Shown here piece by piece: positions 5,124 to 5,416 of a stretch of DNA of 5,416 bases (positions are counted from its first letter, which is position 1; each line of letters begins with the position of its first letter). The notes beneath the pieces were generated by a model. It was not told the origin of the DNA. It ran no database searches and saw nothing but the letters and a program-made list of their open reading frames with translations. Source of the DNA: an uncultured Bacteroidales bacterium (GTDB lineage: Bacteria > Bacteroidota > Bacteroidia > Bacteroidales > UBA932); contig CAMHFA010000091.1 in NCBI GenBank assembly GCA_946184255.1, positions 1 to 5,416 of the forward strand. The letters are read 5' to 3'. Position numbers and translations under genes: made by a program.

Positions 5124-5416
5124 TCTTTTCCTTCTTCTTTCTTGTTTGCTGCCTGGACCCTGTAAACCTTGGCCAGGTCATTCTCTCCTAAAGATTCCAG
5201 GACCTCGGCGTAATGCTCCAGGCTGGTCGCACTGTCCTTCGCTCCATATATCAAGGCGTGCTTGAAAACAGCCTTTGCATCCTGGTCCTTCCCAAGGAGG
5301 TGGAGCAACCATCCGTAGGTGTCCAGGTAGGTTGCATTATCTGGTTCCTGGTCAATTGTCTTCTTACTCATAGCACATGCCTTCTTGAGACTCTTTCCCA
5401 TGAGAGAAAGGAAGTA
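5120..5416 (-). CDS. TPR-repeat protein, C-terminal part (5' truncated at the right edge)
   Basis: The last 98 residues are present. The frame is open to base 5416, so the ATG at 5399-5401 is probably internal: it is preceded in frame by YFLSL, which continues the helical pattern. Visible features are TPR-like helix pairs: LKKACAMSKKTIDQEPDNATYLDTYGWLLHLLGKDQDAKAVFKHAL, then SLEHYAEVLESLGENDLAKVY. The EPDNATYLDTYGW signature is typical of C-terminal TPRs in secreted or lipoprotein TPR proteins of Bacteroidetes that sit upstream of an EnvC-like gene. The signal peptide or lipobox would lie outside the window. Its stop overlaps the envC start (ATGA), so translation is probably coupled. It is likely a protein-protein interaction scaffold in the periplasm or outer membrane; the exact role is unknown. 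Confidence 0.85.
   Translation of the reverse strand, partial: YFLSLMGKSLKKACAMSKKTIDQEPDNATYLDTYGWLLHLLGKDQDAKAVFKHALIYGAKDSATSLEHYAEVLESLGENDLAKVYRVQAANKKEEGKE

Noticed and set aside
1..5416. CRISPR arrays, tRNA or rRNA genes, insertion sequences, attachment sites
   Set aside because: No repeat-spacer pattern, cloverleaf, transposase or terminal inverted repeat was seen.

Overview
The window looks like a piece of a Bacteroidetes (probably Bacteroidales) chromosome of intermediate GC. Four signs point there. A TAnnTTTG-type -7 promoter element precedes the + strand operon. Recognisable Shine-Dalgarno sites are lacking. The TsaE and EnvC sequences carry Bacteroidetes-like variants (an MGAGKTTF Walker A, and QLHLQIW in a degenerate LytM domain). 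The truncated TPR protein beside envC ends in a way typical of the phylum. The assignment rests on these patterns, not on a database search.

Layout. Positions 1-417 (+) are the C-terminal end of a YifB/ComM-type Mg-chelatase-like AAA+ ATPase, cut by the window edge. Positions 418-596 are a non-coding gap with a Bacteroidetes promoter element and a 10-bp-phased direct repeat. Positions 597-3485 (+) hold a compact four-gene cluster: a secreted or membrane TM2-domain protein, a LolA-like periplasmic protein, and two tandem, divergent paralogues. Each paralogue has a signal peptide, a TPR-like helical region and a P-x-A-G-x-I-Y-x-G membrane hairpin. The genes are joined by a TAATG overlap, a 6-nt gap and a 74-bp overlap, so they are very probably co-transcribed and partly coupled in translation. 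On the - strand, running from the right edge to 3482, are the C-terminus of a TPR protein, an EnvC-like murein hydrolase activator and the tRNA t6A ATPase TsaE. These are joined by an ATGA overlap and a 1-nt gap. The two operons converge with their stop codons overlapping.

How they may work together. The - strand set combines cell-wall splitting (EnvC) with a housekeeping tRNA-modification gene (TsaE). The + strand set is the unfamiliar part. All four products are predicted to be exported or membrane-anchored, and three share a TM2-like glycine-rich hairpin. They could form one envelope complex or pathway, but no function can be assigned from sequence. The most striking nucleotide-level signal is a perfect 13-bp inverted repeat (1078-1090 / 1111-1123) early in the LolA-like gene, with no U-tract. 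It is a candidate mRNA structure for uneven expression within the operon.
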